From assembly GCA_020152595.1 (NCBI GenBank), contig JAIGNY010002993.1, positions 277,001-341,000 of the forward strand: a DNA stretch of 64,000 bases, in the 5' to 3' direction. A program made the translations under genes and the position numbers. Under the pieces are notes generated by a model. It worked only from the letters and a program-made list of their open reading frames with translations, did no database searches and was not told the origin of the DNA. Source of the stretch: Chiridota heheva. Its lineage: Eukaryota > Echinodermata > Holothuroidea > Apodida > Chiridotidae. Shown here piece by piece: positions 61,798-64,000 of this stretch. The first letter of the stretch is position 1; each line of letters opens with the position of its first letter.

Positions 61798-62168
61798 CAG
61801 CATGAAACTCTTGAAACCTATGATAAGAAAACACATCAAGCATGGGTTTGGAGAAAATTACGTGATGTTTTCTGAAAAGCACAATCACTCAACATCTTTC
61901 GAATAAGGGTGATTTCCATCATGCCAATATTGTGTCCCGACACTGCTACTCACAGCGCCCTCCCTCAATATTTTGTTAATATTGTACACGCGCACGCTGT
62001 ATCCATTAATTAAGTCATTCTCGAAATCAACTCCGTACGTACAGTGTATATATAATTGTACACTATGTATGGAGTGTGAGGGCAGTTATGCTACATGATA
62101 CCAGTCAAAATAATAATAAACAATTGGTAATACAATTCTCAGATTAATACATTTATCATTTTCCACAG

Positions 62169-62291
62169 GCTGAGGAAGAAGAAGGCTCAATGAGATCAAG
62201 GAATTATGGTAACTTGCTGTCCCTGGTGCAATTGAGAGACATCCAAGAGAACAAAACTTTGCATATCATTCTGTTCATCTGCATAAATATG
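62169..62291 (+). CDS. Candidate internal exon of an unidentified plus-strand gene
   Basis: Acceptor ATTTTCCACAG and donor ATATG/GTAGGT. 41 codons, phase 0 at both ends, a single open frame: AEEEEGSMRSRNYGNLLSLV then QLRDIQENKTLHIILFICINM. An acidic/polar start is followed by a hydrophobic run that could open a membrane helix, which would continue in the next exon. The partner exons are not found in the window. The family is not recognised. Confidence 0.45.
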
Positions 62292-62299
62292 GTAGGTTA

Positions 62300-63560
62300 C
62301 ATTGACTTAGACCTCAAGCTGCCCAGTTGTACCCTTAAACTGACTGGACTGATTAAGCGATTGTCCTTCAAACCGATTGTGATTCTTTTCAATACAAATT
62401 CTATGCAAGCTTAAAGTAAAGGCATATATACATGATTTTGGTTTTTGTTTCTTCAGGGGGGTGGGTGCAAATTTGCAGCTTTAATTTCAGCCATACATTC
62501 CATCCACCACCTCACAAAAAAACAAAAAACATATATTTCAGATCTTTTTTCTTCTTCTTGATTTCTTTGTGCCCTGATTAATCAGTAATGATAAAGGTAT
62601 GTGAGTAGAGAAAGACAATACAAAGACCCTTCCTTGTTCGTTTCGTCTCATTTATTGGAAAACTTGACCTTCTCAGCAAAACAAACCAACCAGTCCTGAA
62701 TTTTACTCATCTCACACATCATCATGAATATACAAAAGTTTGCATAAATATTAATCTCGAAAATAAACAAAAACATGCAGCCAATGACTAACTCAGTCAT
62801 CAGACCTCACTCAAATAAGGAAAGGGCATACACTCTCAAAGATACAAAAACCAAAGCTTGAACGTAGAAAGAAAAATAAACCATACATACGTTAGTCACA
62901 CAGGTACAAATTACCACTCATATTTACCATTTGCGCTTACATGTCAGTGGCAATGACAGAAAGAAAACAAACTCTTAAATGATGGTTAAAATGGAATATA
63001 AATAATTTTCAAATATACAGTTATTCTATTTACACTACTTATATGAACTCACAGTATTCATATTTTCTATAATGTGAGCCTCAGATTTTATATTTTTTTC
63101 AATGTTTTCACAATGATTTCCTGAAGGCATTTCTTTAACAACTTGTTGACTAGTAAAGAAATACAATCACCTCTTTGCACTTTTGGGAATAGGAAATCTC
63201 TGATATGTCAGTAAATTGTGGAATCACTACTAATTAGCAGATGTGGTTAAATACTGCTCTAAAATACTTTTTAAGAATCTCTTCATTATACGCTTAACTA
63301 GGACCCCATAGCATTGCATTACAACATCAACTTTATTATTTTGGTTGTCTCCATTCAATGTTGGTATCTAGAAATGAAGCAAACATAACAAGAGTTTGAT
63401 ATGAGCAAGAAGCTGCAATGTTGGTTAAAGTGTGCCAACGCATTTCAAACTCTTTCCTTCAAAATGACACATGATTAAAGCAATCCCTTAACTTTGTCCT
63501 AGTCCCTTTCTTCAGACATAAATTTGATTTTTGCTTCAAATGGTGCTTGTTTGCTTAATA
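62300..63560. other. Putative intron or intergenic, nothing recognised
   Basis: AT-rich sequence after the candidate exon; no further exon of the same phase is evident. Confidence 0.35.
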
Positions 63561-63565
63561 AAAAG

Positions 63566-63609
63566 CTATATATATATGAATATTTATATATATATAAATA
63601 TATATACAT

Positions 63610-63651
<42 letters not shown>

Positions 63652-63692
63652 TATATATTATCACTCATACATATATATATATATATAAATAT
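63566..63692. repeat. AT microsatellite
   Basis: Long TATATA run with short interruptions (TATCATAC). Confidence 0.95.
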
Positions 63693-64000
63693 TACCCTGA
63701 GAGTAGCCTGTACCAAATCGTTAAACGCACCAAAAGGTACCGCCTTGTTTGTTTTATGTACAGAAGGACATAATCATATGAACTTGAGCAGTTACAATTG
63801 TACCTTGCATGCTAATGATCAGAGTTGAATCTAAATCACCTTTTTGAAAAATTATGGTTTATACATTACCTGCTTCAGTACTATTTAACAATGCCAAACC
63901 TAATGAAGAAATCTTAATTACAGAATACAAATACAATGAATCATATGTTACATTTTTCTAAGAGATAGCTCTATTTACATGAGCAATATAGGATACAACT

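Overview
The window is nuclear DNA of a multicellular animal. Genes are split by kilobase-scale introns with GT-AG borders, the sequence is AT-rich, and the intergenic and intronic space is filled with eukaryotic mobile elements (DIRS, LINE, tRNA-derived SINE, hAT-, Harbinger- and TTAA-type miniature elements) and minisatellites. An invertebrate deuterostome, perhaps an echinoderm, is my guess from the gene structure, the DIRS and LINE content and the frequent TAACGTTAGGCC-type words; the phylum is inference. No operons, tRNA or rRNA genes, or CRISPR arrays were seen.

Layout. (1) 1-7 kb, plus strand: the last two exons of an unidentified gene, here gene A, encoding a serine-rich tail with a PPxY motif and a C-terminal TTV that fits a class I PDZ ligand. 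An 18-bp minisatellite of about 2.4 kb fills the intron just before the first of these exons. (2) 7-16.8 kb: intergenic, with several miniature transposons and short arrays. (3) 16.8-45.15 kb, minus strand: a myo-inositol oxygenase (MIOX) gene. Seven coding exons, all phase-compatible, give about 301 residues, almost the whole enzyme; only the start-codon exon is not located. Its introns hold a DIRS retrotransposon remnant of about 5.4 kb with inverted termini, a 24-bp minisatellite split by a clean 1,046-bp hAT-type insertion, a LINE ORF1 relic, and a 2.5-kb terminal-inverted-repeat element carrying a broken ATPase-like gene. (4) 45-54 kb: a single piggyBac-like end, an AT-rich repeat field, a LINE reverse-transcriptase relic with an altered catalytic box, and two weak minus-strand exons of an unidentified gene. 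(5) 54-62 kb: a dense cluster of duplicated segments, an AP-1-rich Harbinger-type element, two long foldback elements with CRE-like centres, a LINE tail, and a nested cluster of one miniature transposon family. (6) 62.17 kb: one candidate plus-strand exon.

The only metabolic function that can be named is MIOX, which opens the ring of myo-inositol to D-glucuronate. All other long open frames seen are minisatellite artefacts or transposon relics. The most unusual content is structural: minisatellites apparently grown from SINE bodies, an array inside a DIRS element, the ATPase-bearing element, and an inverted pair of conserved coding-like tails 38 kb apart.
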